In this document: one piece after another, positions 15,108 to 24,363 of the stretch
Numbering within the stretch: the first letter of the stretch is position 1
Layout: each line of letters begins with the position of its first letter
Origin: an uncultured Methylophaga sp.
GTDB taxonomy: Bacteria > Pseudomonadota > Gammaproteobacteria > Nitrosococcales > Methylophagaceae
Assembly (NCBI GenBank): GCA_913055695.1
Contig: CAJXKF010000002.1
Location: 62,001 to 126,000 of the forward strand
Direction of reading: 5' to 3'
Length of the DNA: 64,000 nucleotides
Position numbers and translations under genes: made by a program
Notes under the pieces: generated by a model
Seen by the model: only the letters and a program-made list of their open reading frames with translations
Database searches by the model: none
What the model was told of the DNA's origin: nothing

Positions 15108-15245
15108 TGCTTTTCGCTTTCAGACTCCCAGACGGATACCTCTATTCTCTATTCCTGAGTCTTCCAGCAATTGCATGGCAGCTTCCAGGGCCACGCTTTG
15201 ACCATTTCGGCTGTGAGGATTGATGATTAACAAGGCGTGCTGCAA
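15108..15245 (-). pseudogene. Duplicated 5' fragment of the diacylglycerol-kinase-like gene
   Basis: It corresponds to the first 131 nt of the intact gene at 12572-12702, with only a few substitutions and a 9-nt duplication-like insertion near 15142. Homology stops at the start codon on one side and abruptly next to the palindromic repeat on the other. It encodes no complete domain, so it is a remnant of a segmental duplication or imprecise mobilisation. Confidence 0.85.
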
Positions 15246-15807
15246 AAATGTATCCCTCTGTTGACCCTGCACTAGTATTCAATACGACGGAGCTGCTCCA
15301 AATCAATAGCACTGAATCTATCTTAGCGGTCTCACTGCAGGTTAACTGATAGAACTATATTCATTCTAATCAAGGTGTCTCCCGAACTCGTTTGATAGAG
15401 ACCAGTTCCGTATGTGTAGATTCTGGCAGCTTGATCGAGAGTTTGTTTCAGATAGAACTATCAAATTTGCTCGAAGCCTGACGCAGGTCGCGCTTTTTGT
15501 TAATTGAGCATGAAGCCAGCAGAATAATTCATGTAGCGAACTTATAAAAACGCATTAACCGGCAGAATGACTATTAATCACTCAGGATCCGGCCTCAAGA
15601 AAGCAGGAATGACTCCTGCTAAGGCCATGATAATCCCACTGTAATCACCGCGATTAAGCAGGGTGATAAAGGGATTTGTTTCATTGCATCTTGCTATAAG
15701 CAGTGTGAGTCAGCAGTTAGCGAGATTAGCGATTAACTTCGATGACTGACACAGATGGAAAATGAATTGATCAGCCGGATTACGGTGGGTTTGCATGCCC
15801 GGTGTGT
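15246..15807. other. Long intergenic region without a recognised gene
   Basis: No open frame with support was seen. A two-tier hairpin is present: GGCCT (15591-15595) with AGGCC (15622-15626) enclosing AGCAGGA (15602-15608) with TCCTGCT (15614-15620). It could belong to a small RNA, but no promoter or terminator was identified around it. Confidence 0.4.
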
Positions 15808-15965
15808 AATGTTAGCTTGAAATCAAGATGGGCAATTACGGATCGTAAAAATTGAATTTACGACCGTCATTCCAAAATCGAAGAGTGTTTGGGCTTGATA
15901 GATTGTCTGTCAAGGAGTAGCACTTTCTTCGAGCAGCACCAATCACTCTTTTGAGCTGAAAGGAG
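15808..15965 (+). promoter_or_regulatory. Structured pseudoknot leader RNA, copy 5
   Basis: AATGTTAG is at 15808-15815. A GATGGGCAAT (15827-15836) pairs with A' ATTGTCTGTC (15902-15911) over ten positions with wobbles. B combines ACGG (15838-15841) with CCGT (15864-15867), and CGTAAA (15844-15849) with TTTACG (15857-15862), a stem whose sequence differs from the other copies. C GAGTGTTTGG (15883-15892) pairs with C' CCAATCACTC (15939-15948) with one mismatch. A competing CTC/GAG hairpin overlaps C'. The Shine-Dalgarno is at 15958-15965. Confidence 0.75.
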
Positions 15966-15971
15966 CTTAAT

Positions 15972-16379
15972 ATGAAATTTCTGAATATTGAAAACATGAC
16001 ATTTCGAAAAACTACCTTGGCACTGGGCGTTATGTTTGCCTTAGGTAGCGGTACTGCCTTTGCGGCCACATTCTCCGAAGCAGATACCGATGGAAACGGC
16101 CAAATTTCCAAGGATGAATACTACGGCTATGTCGGGGACCTTGGCGTCTATGCTGACTGGGACCTGAATGACGACGACCTCCTGTCCGAGGACGAATGGA
16201 CTGAGGTTGACTATGGTTACGAGTATGACTTTGGCACCTGGGACCTTAACGACGATGGTTATCTTGATGATGACGAATTATTCGAAGGGACTTTCGATAA
16301 CTTCGACGTCGATAATGACTACTATCTGGATGATAATGAATGGGACGATGCCGGTGATGAAGGCTGGATGGATGTTTAG
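15972..16379 (+). CDS. Secreted acidic EF-hand protein E (four loops)
   Basis: A 135-aa near-twin of protein A (1458), although it lies 14 kb away on the far side of several unrelated genes. The signal peptide ends near AFA-A (residue 31). EF loops occur at the same positions as in A (38-49, 64-75, 91-102, 112-123). The first is DTDGNGQISKDE, and the last three are dense in Asp; loops 3 and 4 carry Asp at position 9. It is preceded by leader copy 5 and GAAAGGAG. Keeping the leader with the gene in a distant copy argues that the leader is functional. The exact ligand and role are unknown. Confidence 0.85.
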   Translation: MKFLNIENMTFRKTTLALGVMFALGSGTAFAATFSEADTDGNGQISKDEYYGYVGDLGVYADWDLNDDDLLSEDEWTEVDYGYEYDFGTWDLNDDGYLDDDELFEGTFDNFDVDNDYYLDDNEWDDAGDEGWMDV

Positions 16380-16415
16380 TCCTGAACATTGGCTTTCAAT
16401 CATGTCATTATTCAG

Positions 16416-16444
16416 AAAAAGCCCGACACCAGGTCGGGCTTTTT
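16416..16444 (+). terminator. Terminator of EF-hand gene E
   Basis: AGCCCGAC (16420-16427) pairs with GTCGGGCT (16433-16440) with A-rich and T-rich flanks. Confidence 0.9.
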
Positions 16445-16589
16445 CACCTCTGCATAAATAAGAGCACTACGTGGCTGGCGATAGCAGCAACGCTTTCCCG
16501 ACTCAAAGCCCTGTCCTTTAATCGGCCAACGATATCGCCCTGTTATCAATGCTGGCCTTTACCCACTGGAAACAATAAGGAGTTCGGTG

Positions 16590-16976
16590 ATGAAACAGAT
16601 TAATCTACAGAAAAAATGTGCCTTGGCGATGTGGGCCATGTTTGCCACAGCAAGTGGTAGTGTAATGGCCAATCCTTATTCAGATGTCGATATAGATGGG
16701 GACGGACTCATTTCCCGGGCTGAATATGATAGCTATGTCGAAAGAACTGACATCTATAAAAACTGGGACCAAAATAAAGACAGTCGTCTTGATGAAAATG
16801 AATGGAATGAACCCGGCCAAACCAATGAATTTGCTTTATGGGATATCAACAACGATGGTTATCTCGACCTTGAAGAGTTTTACAATGGCAGTTTCAGTAA
16901 CTACGACTATGACAATGATGCGATGTGGAACGAAGACGAGTTTGGCAACGCCAGAGAGGGTGTTCTGTCAGACTGA
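16590..16976 (+). CDS. Secreted EF-hand protein F (four loops, no conserved leader)
   Basis: A 128-aa protein with a signal peptide ending near VMA-N. Its mature part starts with NPYSDVD, resembling protein D. Four EF loops are visible: DIDGDGLISRAE, DQNKDSRLDENE, DINNDGYLDLEE and DYDNDAMWNEDE. Loops 2 and 3 have Asp at position 9, and loops 2 and 4 lack the central Gly. ATG 16590 is preferred over GTG 16587 because AAGGAG is seven nt upstream. Unlike the other five, the upstream sequence (16445-16589) does not contain the A/B/C leader, so this copy may be regulated differently. The role is unknown. Confidence 0.83.
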   Translation: MKQINLQKKCALAMWAMFATASGSVMANPYSDVDIDGDGLISRAEYDSYVERTDIYKNWDQNKDSRLDENEWNEPGQTNEFALWDINNDGYLDLEEFYNGSFSNYDYDNDAMWNEDEFGNAREGVLSD

Positions 16977-16997
16977 ACTTCAGTTTGCATAAATGCG

Positions 16998-17037
16998 CTT
17001 TTGATTTTGGTGTGACAGCCATTTTCGAAATCAAAAG
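16998..17037 (+). repeat. Inverted repeat downstream of EF-hand gene F
   Basis: CTTTTGATTT pairs exactly with AAATCAAAAG across a 20-nt loop, followed by GGGTCAG. It lacks a T run. The AATCAAAAGGGTCAG end resembles the tips of the palindromic repeats at 13388 and 15028, so it may be a degraded copy. Confidence 0.45.
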
Positions 17038-17116
17038 GGTCAGTTGTCATGAATGCTCTGGAAGAACTACGCTTCATATTGAGCAATCGTAAGTGATCCC
17101 TTGATATTAAATTGGA

Positions 17117-17458
17117 TCAACCTTTAGCTGATTTCGAGAGTAATTCTCGCACCTCGTCAGCCTTCAACGGCCTCACCAGACGATCGACTTCCTCACCATC
17201 CTGCAACAGTATCAAAGTCGGCCAAAGTTTGACCTTGAAAAGACGCCCCAGTCGTTTGCCTTTACCGTCATAGATTCTGATATGACGAAGTGCTGAATGT
17301 TCAGCGAGTGCTTCTTTGATGGCATGTGTGGCTGCCTGACAATGGCCACACCAGGGCGCTCCGAATTCAAGTAAAGTGTTACCAGATAACTCAGCAATTT
17401 GATCAACTATGAAGGGTTGTTCTGAGTAATCAGGATTAAAATCACTCATAGGTCTCAC
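17117..17458 (-). CDS. Thioredoxin family protein, copy 2
   Basis: A 113-aa paralogue of the protein at 13003-13344, also with WCGHC in LEFGAPWCGHCQAAT and the same cis-Pro loop LWPTLILLQDG. The central part (IRIYDGKGKRLGRLFKVK) is nearly identical between the two, whereas both ends have diverged. The pair therefore predates the more recent lipid-kinase fragment duplication. The MRPMSDFN start has a second Met at position 4; either could be used. It is a cytoplasmic disulfide reductase or oxidant defence protein by family. It lies directly downstream of the ABC-3C operon but is separated by about 90 nt. Confidence 0.85.
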   Translation of the reverse strand: MRPMSDFNPDYSEQPFIVDQIAELSGNTLLEFGAPWCGHCQAATHAIKEALAEHSALRHIRIYDGKGKRLGRLFKVKLWPTLILLQDGEEVDRLVRPLKADEVRELLSKSAKG

Positions 17459-17545
17459 CCCAGATACATCATGTATGGTTTTTTGAATGTTATAGAGCTG
17501 CTAGTGTCTAAATTAGACTCGCCAAAGAGGTCTTGGATCTAATGG

Positions 17546-19153
17546 TTATGTTCTATTTTTCCATGATTTCCTAAACGCTAACTTTTCTGGGCCGAGAGCT
17601 AAGAATTCATTATTTTTTACTAGCTTTGCGGTTCCCTTTCTAAACCTGTTGACTTTGTCGATTGCAATGAACACCTGTTTATTACTTGATGCATACTCAT
17701 CGAGAATATCTTCAATTGCATGATCCTCAATATTTGAGAATACAATTAAATCATGTATTAATACCGGTAGATAAGTTTCCTCAAGAATGCTCATATCTAA
17801 GGCAATCATATTTGCATAAGCTTTGCCTGTTCCTGAATCTTCGTTGTGCTCAAACTCATATCTGGTTTCAGAAAGCTTTATTTTAGGAGATACAGGGTTT
17901 CCCCGATAAAATTTATTAATGTATTTTTCCATCGTAGAGTTTAACTTATTCTCAATAATGGATAGTGAATTTGTCACTTTTTCAACAATTTCATTCGATA
18001 TATCACTTGCTTTATCGTCAATTGTTGACTTTACTTGACGAAACCTAATTTGCTCTCGTAGTTCTCTCTCTTCTGCAGAAAGTTCCAGCATTTTATCCAC
18101 TAGACCAGCAGGATTTCCTATGGCTCTAGCAGATTCAAGCAATATCAAGTTGAATGATGCGATTTCAGACTCTGTGGATTCAATCTGTTCTTCCAATATG
18201 GCTTTCTCTTCTCTCAGTTCAGCCTTTAGAATTGTGGTAATTCCTGAATGAAACTGATCAACCTTAGCTAATTTGTCAACATTGACGTTAGGGAAATATT
18301 GCTTCAGTTTCTCAAAATTCTTTTTATTAACCTTGTTACCGTATGTCAGATTGTCATCTATTCTTTTAAGTCTATTTTTTAAGTGGAATAAAGTACTTAC
18401 TAGAACATCTTTTTTTGACTTTATTCTCAGGTTCTCATCGTTAATAATTTGATTTGCGTTTATGGAGTAGTTCTCAAGACTAAGCTTGATTTCAGCGATT
18501 TCTGATTCGATATGATTGAGCCTAAGCTCATTTTTTTCTTTCTGCCTTTTGGTAACAGATTTTATATAACCCTCTTTAAAAGCATCTTTAAGAACCTTCT
18601 TTCGTTTCTCAATCGCAAGTTTCTCCTGTTCTAACTCTTTTAAGGCACCATACAATGAGAATAGTTTAAGTAAGTTAGGTTTAATGCTTGAGTAAGGTTC
18701 GCTAGGAAAAGAATTCAAGGGTTTATTAGGGTTGTAGTTATCTTTCCCCCATATCCTGAAGAATGGATTAACAGCAGCTCTAAAACTCGCACCATGCTCT
18801 GGAAAGTCAAAGATTTTTTTGAGGAACTTTCTGTATTCATCTAGTGATTTTTCAGGACTTCCCTCCTCACTCAAAAATGTAACCACCTTGGGATCGTTAG
18901 TACTCCTTGAAAAACTATATTTAACATCACCAAAAACGAAATCCATTTCAACAGTTACAATGCCCACATTATCGGTTACGTCAGAGCAAAGCTTGATAAA
19001 GTCATCACCAGAAAATGCAAAATCGATGAGCATTAAGACAGATGATTTTCCAATAGAGTTAGTGCCGTCGTCCGGCCCCGTTAGAGCGTTCAAGCCTTTA
19101 CTGAACTCAAGCTTCTTCTTAATTAATTGTGCACACCTTATCTCTTTTAACAT
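17546..19153 (-). CDS. ABC-3C system SMC-like ATPase (DUF2326-type)
   Basis: A 535-aa AAA/SMC-type ATPase with an N-terminal head containing a Walker-A-like segment GPDDGTNSIGKSS (about 26-38). Long coiled coils follow from about 185 to 410, rich in K, E and L. The C-terminal head half has the Walker B region LPVLIHDLIVFSNIEDHAIE, where HD replaces the usual DE. This matches the DUF2326 ATPases of three-component ABC (ABC-3C) conflict systems. Its start overlaps the end of the small middle gene by seven nt. The gene is AT-rich compared with its neighbours, suggesting recent transfer. It probably senses a nucleic-acid or phage signal and licenses the HNH nuclease. Confidence 0.82.
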   Translation of the reverse strand: MLKEIRCAQLIKKKLEFSKGLNALTGPDDGTNSIGKSSVLMLIDFAFSGDDFIKLCSDVTDNVGIVTVEMDFVFGDVKYSFSRSTNDPKVVTFLSEEGSPEKSLDEYRKFLKKIFDFPEHGASFRAAVNPFFRIWGKDNYNPNKPLNSFPSEPYSSIKPNLLKLFSLYGALKELEQEKLAIEKRKKVLKDAFKEGYIKSVTKRQKEKNELRLNHIESEIAEIKLSLENYSINANQIINDENLRIKSKKDVLVSTLFHLKNRLKRIDDNLTYGNKVNKKNFEKLKQYFPNVNVDKLAKVDQFHSGITTILKAELREEKAILEEQIESTESEIASFNLILLESARAIGNPAGLVDKMLELSAEERELREQIRFRQVKSTIDDKASDISNEIVEKVTNSLSIIENKLNSTMEKYINKFYRGNPVSPKIKLSETRYEFEHNEDSGTGKAYANMIALDMSILEETYLPVLIHDLIVFSNIEDHAIEDILDEYASSNKQVFIAIDKVNRFRKGTAKLVKNNEFLALGPEKLAFRKSWKNRT

Positions 19154-19368
19154 TTCTTTATTTTCCCTAACCCAATATCCACGTCTACTTTACCGAGAAC
19201 ATATAAGGTATCTAAGGCGTAGATAAACTCCTCCAAGCCTGAAAAGTTTCGCTTAGTATTTTTGTATAAGTCAGTGACAGATATTTCCTCAAAGTGCTCA
19301 TCCATAATGGAGTTCATTTTGAAAACTATTGAATCTTTGAAAGGAATGGTCTTACTAGGAGTAATCAT
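19147..19368 (-). CDS. ABC-3C system small middle component (MC6-like)
   Basis: A 73-aa protein linking effector and ATPase in the predicted system. The pattern SIVFKMNSIMDEHFEEISVTDLY followed by LEEFIYALDTLYVLGKVDVD is a small winged-helix-like unit, as in ABC-3C middle components. It overlaps the HNH gene by four nt (ATGA) and the ATPase gene by seven nt, so the three are translated as one tight operon. The assignment relies strongly on this context. By itself the sequence is too short for a secure call. Confidence 0.72.
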   Translation of the reverse strand: MITPSKTIPFKDSIVFKMNSIMDEHFEEISVTDLYKNTKRNFSGLEEFIYALDTLYVLGKVDVDIGLGKIKKC

Positions 19369-20132
19369 GAGAAGACCTCACAATTCTGAACAAAGAAAGA
19401 AACGAGTATTTCTGAAATCTCTGTGTTTTTACAGCCAGTGCTATTTTTTATCCAGTCTGTGAGGGCTGAAAATATTTGGGTCTGATCTAAGCCTTGTTTC
19501 TTTAGTTTCAAGTAATAGGTTTTTACCTGACTAAAGATCATATCCGATGTATATGGCTCTGACTTATCTAATTCAGAGAACTTTGATTTTATATCTGAGT
19601 AGAAGTATCTAACGTTATCTTTAATTTTTAGCTTAACCAGCCCACCTAGTGTTTTATCAGATTTTGAATCAATCTTGAGGGCCTCCAGAGACAATTCCTC
19701 CAAAGCTTCTCCCGAAAATGATGCTAAAGATGCAATGACCTTGTTTATCTCCTTATCAATAGAGTTATCAAACCAGCTTTTTTTTAGACCAGATAAACGT
19801 TGTAATTCTCTCTTAATCGAGACCATTTCACGGTAACCATCGATAGTGCGAGGATTATCAAAAATCTTATGGCAATCGCGACAAAGGGCGATCAGGTTAG
19901 ATTCATCATCAATATTTTCGCTCAGTTTTTCTTCGTTTTTTAGGAGCTCGGCTTCGTGTGGATTAGGGCTGTTGGGGTATATGTGAGCGATTTCAAAAAG
20001 CTTAATCATCTGACCTTTGCTTTTTTTCATAAGCGGCTTAGTACATTTAGGACAAATACCGCCAACTTCATCAAACAAAACAAGCCCCATATTTTCAGTA
20101 GGCTTCTTTCTCTTAGAATCTGATTTTGCCAC
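19365..20132 (-). CDS. HNH endonuclease effector of the ABC-3C operon
   Basis: A 255-aa protein whose first 100 residues form an HNH nuclease. A CPKC zinc knuckle (in GGICPKCTKPL) is followed by FEIAHIYPNSPNPHE with the catalytic His, DESNLIALCRDCHKIFDN with the second zinc pair, and the motif Asn and His. The rest is helical and ends in a region like the C-terminal domain that couples ABC-3C effectors to their ATPase. It is the first gene of the operon. Expected to cleave DNA when triggered, either of the invader or of the host in abortive defence. Its AT-rich composition points to horizontal acquisition. Confidence 0.82.
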   Translation of the reverse strand: MAKSDSKRKKPTENMGLVLFDEVGGICPKCTKPLMKKSKGQMIKLFEIAHIYPNSPNPHEAELLKNEEKLSENIDDESNLIALCRDCHKIFDNPRTIDGYREMVSIKRELQRLSGLKKSWFDNSIDKEINKVIASLASFSGEALEELSLEALKIDSKSDKTLGGLVKLKIKDNVRYFYSDIKSKFSELDKSEPYTSDMIFSQVKTYYLKLKKQGLDQTQIFSALTDWIKNSTGCKNTEISEILVSFFVQNCEVFS

Positions 20133-20245
20133 TGACTTTCCTTGTATCTTCCAATAGATTGTTGGTTAATTTTGGAACTAGGTCGAGTGTTCGCATTAAA
20201 TTGAATTCCTTTTCAACATGTTCACTTCCTTATGATTAGCTTAGC

Positions 20246-20815
20246 CTATAAAGGCTGAGGCTGTTCCTGATGTTGCCGCTTAAGTAAAACATACAAAGCC
20301 CCAGTGCCACCATCTTCAACAGTCGCACTACAAAAAGCGAGCACAGCCGAACTTTGCCGCAGCCAGTAATTGATTTTGCTCTTGAGGATGGGCTTGTTGT
20401 CTCTTGAACCCCAGCCTTTGCCGTGAATGATGCGAACACAGCGGATTTGCTGTTGCTGGCAGAGGTCGAGAAACTGGCCCAGGGCGGGTTCTGCTTTGGC
20501 GATAGTCATGCCGTGCAGGTCGAGCTCGGCCTCCAGGTGGACTTTGCCGGTGCGGAGTTTGGAGAACAGTTTGTGCTGAATGCCGGGGCCGCGGTATTCC
20601 AGGTATTCCTCGTTACCCACGGTGTCGGGGGCGAACATATCGGAAAAGGCCTGGCCGGTGACTTCATGTTCGATGCTGCGTTTACGGCGGGTTTTGACTT
20701 CCGGTTTGGGGCGCTCGACGAGTTGGCTGTTATGCCGAATCGGGGTGGCATCGCGCATTTCTTCACGAAACAGCGCAAAGTCATCTTTCTCCTTATCTTT
20801 CTGCCTGTCAGCCAT
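20246..20815 (-). CDS. Smr-domain protein (SmrA/YdaL type)
   Basis: A 189-aa probable nuclease of the Smr family. The C-terminal domain shows ELDLHGMTIAKAEPAL (the LDLH motif) and RCVRIIHGKGWGSR with the HGKG motif; both are hallmark residues of Smr endonucleases. The N-terminal 80 residues are charged and include FALFREEMRDATPI, common in the SmrA subgroup. ATG 20815 is chosen (MADRQKDKEKDDF) because the frame upstream to 21025 runs across the TPP riboswitch. It is divergently arranged with thiC. Members of the family have DNA-nicking or RNA-cleaving activity; the role of this copy is open. Confidence 0.87.
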   Translation of the reverse strand: MADRQKDKEKDDFALFREEMRDATPIRHNSQLVERPKPEVKTRRKRSIEHEVTGQAFSDMFAPDTVGNEEYLEYRGPGIQHKLFSKLRTGKVHLEAELDLHGMTIAKAEPALGQFLDLCQQQQIRCVRIIHGKGWGSRDNKPILKSKINYWLRQSSAVLAFCSATVEDGGTGALYVLLKRQHQEQPQPL

Positions 20816-20909
20816 GAGCGGGATAAAACCTGAGTCCGGGTGGGTAGTATCTGACTTATTGTGCCAGATGCTGCTTGTGTAAAAAACGGCTTTTGATTTA
20901 CTATGCCAG

Positions 20910-21003
20910 TCACTTGTCGGGGTGCCCGAGCGGAATTTTCCGTGGAGGCTGAGATGAAACCCGTTGAACCTGAAGAAGTTAAGACTTCCGTAGGAAACAA
21001 GCA
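20910..21003 (+). promoter_or_regulatory. TPP riboswitch (THI element)
   Basis: The aptamer core is readable in order: GTCGGGGTGCCC, then GGCTGAGATGAAACCC, TTGAACCTGAAG, GTTAAGACTTCC and CGTAGG, the standard conserved parts of the thiamine-pyrophosphate sensor. It lies about 110 nt upstream of thiC, which it should repress when TPP is plentiful. Confidence 0.95.
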
Positions 21004-21036
21004 GGATAGCTGCACACAGCCTCACTGTATCTGTAA

Positions 21037-22935
<1,899 letters not shown>

Positions 22936-22957
22936 GGATTTGATTTGGCTTTTTCGC

Positions 22958-23047
22958 TTACCCCCCATCCCAGCCTTCCCCCACAAGGGGGGAAGGGGCG
23001 TATTACTCCCTCTCCCCTCTGAGGGAGAAGGTTGGGGTGAGGGGGAG
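22958..23047. repeat. C/G-rich intergenic repeat between thiC and thiO
   Basis: Two hairpins in tandem: CCTTCCCCC with GGGGGGAAGG, then CCCTCTCCCCTCTGAGGGAGA continuing to GGTTGGGGTGAGGGGG. This is the CCCTCACCCCAACC-type repeat found between genes in many proteobacteria. Within the thi operon it may stabilise or attenuate the message after thiC. Confidence 0.7.
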
Positions 23048-23073
23048 CCAAGCTCAATAAACAGATCGCACAT

Positions 23074-24153
23074 ATGAATCGTTATCTGATAATCGGAAGT
23101 GGCCTGATTGGACGCCTGACAGCTTGGCGTCTGCTTCAGGCCGGCCATCAGGTCGCACTCCTGTCGAAAGATGATAAGCAGGGGAGTGACAGTGCCGGTT
23201 ATGTCGCGGCATCAATGGTGGCGCCTGCCACGGAGGCGATTAGCGCAGAACCCAGGGTGAAAACTCTGGGTTTACGCTCTCATGCTTTGTGGCCGCAGTG
23301 GCTGAAACAGCTGACCGAGCCAGTCTATTATCAGAACGAAGGTACGCTGGTAGTGGCTCATGCCGGGGATCAGGCCGATATGGCACGGTTTCAGAGGCGG
23401 GCTTCGCATGTACTCGACAGCTCAGACTTTCAGCTGCTGGATCGAGAGGCTTTGCAGGCGCGTGAACCGGAACTGGCGGATAACTTTTCGCAGGCCATGT
23501 GGTTCGAGCAGGAATCCTGTATCGATAACCGCCAGCTTTACCGGCAGTTAACGGCGCTGCTCGAAAAAGAATGTGACTGGGTGCAGACCGTTGATATTGG
23601 TGAACTCAATCCGGCAGAAATTGACCGGCTTTGTCAGCAATATCTGAACTGCAGAGCCGACCAGTTTGATGCGGTGATTGATTGTCGTGGCAACGGTGGT
23701 AAAGACAATCTGAGTAATCTGCGTAGCGTGCGTGGGGAAGTGATTCGGGTACAGGCGCCGGAAGTGAATTTCAAACATGCGATTCGTTTGATGCACCCGC
23801 GTTACCCGTTTTATCTGGCGCCACGGCCTAACAATGAATATGTACTCGGTGCCACGGTCATTGAGAGTGATGATCGTTCACCGATTACGGTGCGAAGTGG
23901 TCTGGAGTTAATGTCAGCCCTTTACAGCCTGCATAAAGGCTTTGCCGAAGCCCGCATTGTGGAGATGACCGCGCATTGTCGCCCCGGCCTGCCGGATAAT
24001 ATGCCGACCATCAAACGTACGGACTGGGGCTATATTGTGAACGGTTTCTACCGCCATGGTTATCTGTTTGGTCCCGCCGTGGTTGAAGACCTGACGCAGC
24101 TTCTGGCCGGGCAGCAGGAACAGGTGCATTTCGGAGAGTTATATGACATCTAA
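23074..24153 (+). CDS. thiO: Glycine oxidase
   Basis: FAD-dependent oxidase that makes the glycine imine used to build the thiazole ring. The 359-aa protein starts with the dinucleotide-binding motif LIIGSGLIGRLTAWRLLQAG. It then shows DAO-family features: SVRGEVIRVQAP, the FYLAPRPNNEYVLGAT block, and the C-terminal NGFYRHGYLFGPAV, where FAD and substrate residues lie. Its end overlaps thiS by 11 nt, and both products act at the same step. The Shine-Dalgarno is weak and the repeat upstream may lower expression. ThiO in place of the radical enzyme ThiH indicates an oxygen-using thiazole pathway. Confidence 0.92.
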   Translation: MNRYLIIGSGLIGRLTAWRLLQAGHQVALLSKDDKQGSDSAGYVAASMVAPATEAISAEPRVKTLGLRSHALWPQWLKQLTEPVYYQNEGTLVVAHAGDQADMARFQRRASHVLDSSDFQLLDREALQAREPELADNFSQAMWFEQESCIDNRQLYRQLTALLEKECDWVQTVDIGELNPAEIDRLCQQYLNCRADQFDAVIDCRGNGGKDNLSNLRSVRGEVIRVQAPEVNFKHAIRLMHPRYPFYLAPRPNNEYVLGATVIESDDRSPITVRSGLELMSALYSLHKGFAEARIVEMTAHCRPGLPDNMPTIKRTDWGYIVNGFYRHGYLFGPAVVEDLTQLLAGQQEQVHFGELYDI

Positions 24154-24355
24154 TCAACAACAGATTCAGTTCAACGGTGAGCCGCTGTCGATTGAGCAGC
24201 CGCAGACAGTCACGGCTTTTCTTGAGAGCCAGTCAGTCGCCGGGCGTTTTATCGTTGTTATCAATGATGAAGTCGTGCCTAAATCCAGCTGGGATCAGCA
24301 TGCCATTCAGGCGGGTGACCAGATCGAAATTATGTCTCCCATCAGCGGAGGTTAG
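24143..24355 (+). CDS. thiS: Sulfur carrier protein ThiS
   Basis: A 70-aa ubiquitin-like carrier that brings sulfur as a C-terminal thiocarboxylate to the thiazole synthase. The required Gly-Gly terminus is present (MSPISGG), as is the beta-grasp pattern with [16 protein letters not shown] 24143 lies inside the end of thiO and follows GGAGAG. The gene is nine nt before thiG. No ThiF-like adenylating enzyme is in the operon, so activation must come from elsewhere (MoeB or ThiF at another locus). Confidence 0.93.
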   Translation: MTSNQQQIQFNGEPLSIEQPQTVTAFLESQSVAGRFIVVINDEVVPKSSWDQHAIQAGDQIEIMSPISGG

Positions 24356-24363
24356 GAGCGGAA

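Noticed and set aside
15591-15680. A cobalamin or other known riboswitch in the gene-free region
   Set aside because: The conserved B12-box pattern could not be found, and the next gene has its own different leader.
17546-20132. A restriction-modification system based on the HNH gene
   Set aside because: No methylase or specificity subunit is in the operon. The Dam gene lies 30 kb away and is a housekeeping type. The gene trio fits ABC-3C better.
20816-21025. Extended start of the Smr protein
   Set aside because: The extension lies across the TPP riboswitch on the other strand and adds no conserved sequence.
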